In this document: positions 5,397 to 5,406 of the stretch, piece by piece
Position numbering within the stretch: the stretch's first letter is position 1
Layout of the letters: each line of letters begins with the position of its first letter
NCBI GenBank assembly: GCA_020426085.1
Contig: JAGQQP010000327.1
Coordinates: 1-5,406, forward strand
Reading direction: 5' to 3'
DNA from: Planctomycetaceae bacterium
Lineage (GTDB): Bacteria > Planctomycetota > Planctomycetia > Planctomycetales > Planctomycetaceae
DNA length: 5,406 bases
Notes under the pieces: generated by a model
Databases searched by the model: none
The model's input: only the letters and a program-made list of their open reading frames with translations
What the model was told of the DNA's origin: nothing
Position numbers and translations under genes: made by a program

Positions 5397-5406
5397 GATT
5401 GTACCT

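Noticed and set aside
1..5406. Mobile element, CRISPR array, toxin-antitoxin or defence system
   Set aside because: No transposase, integrase, spaced direct repeats, terminal repeats, paired small overlapping genes or defence motifs were seen; the genes look chromosomal and metabolic.

Overview
This looks like ordinary chromosomal DNA of moderate G+C from a free-living bacterium, most likely a planctomycete of the Gimesia/Rubinisphaera kind. That placement is an inference from protein style: a long pyruvate-kinase-like protein, a pentapeptide-repeat membrane protein, loosely packed genes and few clear Shine-Dalgarno sites. I see no rRNA, tRNA, CRISPR array, insertion sequence, phage gene or attachment site.

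Layout from left to right. (1) Positions 1-53 may hold the first codons of a leftward gene that runs off the window. A roughly 260-base gap follows, with a 7-bp hairpin close to the next gene. (2) 317-1246 (+) encodes a pentapeptide-repeat beta-helix joined to a four-helix membrane domain. (3) 1278-1967 (+) encodes a complete HAD-superfamily phosphatase, 31 bases downstream and possibly co-transcribed. (4) A 152-base convergent gap carries a perfect 8-bp inverted repeat with a long loop. (5) 2120-4039 (-) encodes a 639-residue pyruvate-kinase-family protein. It has a helical N-terminal extension, an enlarged B domain that seems to contain a duplicated module, no C-terminal regulatory domain, and active-site substitutions resembling the K+-independent branch. 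It starts at TTG. (6) A 457-base divergent gap holds several short palindromes and one weak candidate micro-ORF. (7) 4497-5000 (+) encodes a small His/Asp-rich membrane protein of the YdjM/PF04307 type. Its family-like N-terminus falls on an ATT codon behind a good Shine-Dalgarno. (8) 5028-5396 (-) encodes a VOC/glyoxalase-fold protein, convergent with gene 7 and only 27 bases from it.

The genes do not form an obvious pathway. The HAD phosphatase and the pyruvate-kinase-like enzyme could both touch central metabolism, but they are convergent and nothing shows they are co-regulated. I do not see a new multi-gene system. The most unusual items are the remodelled pyruvate-kinase-like protein and the probable AUU start of the PF04307-like gene.
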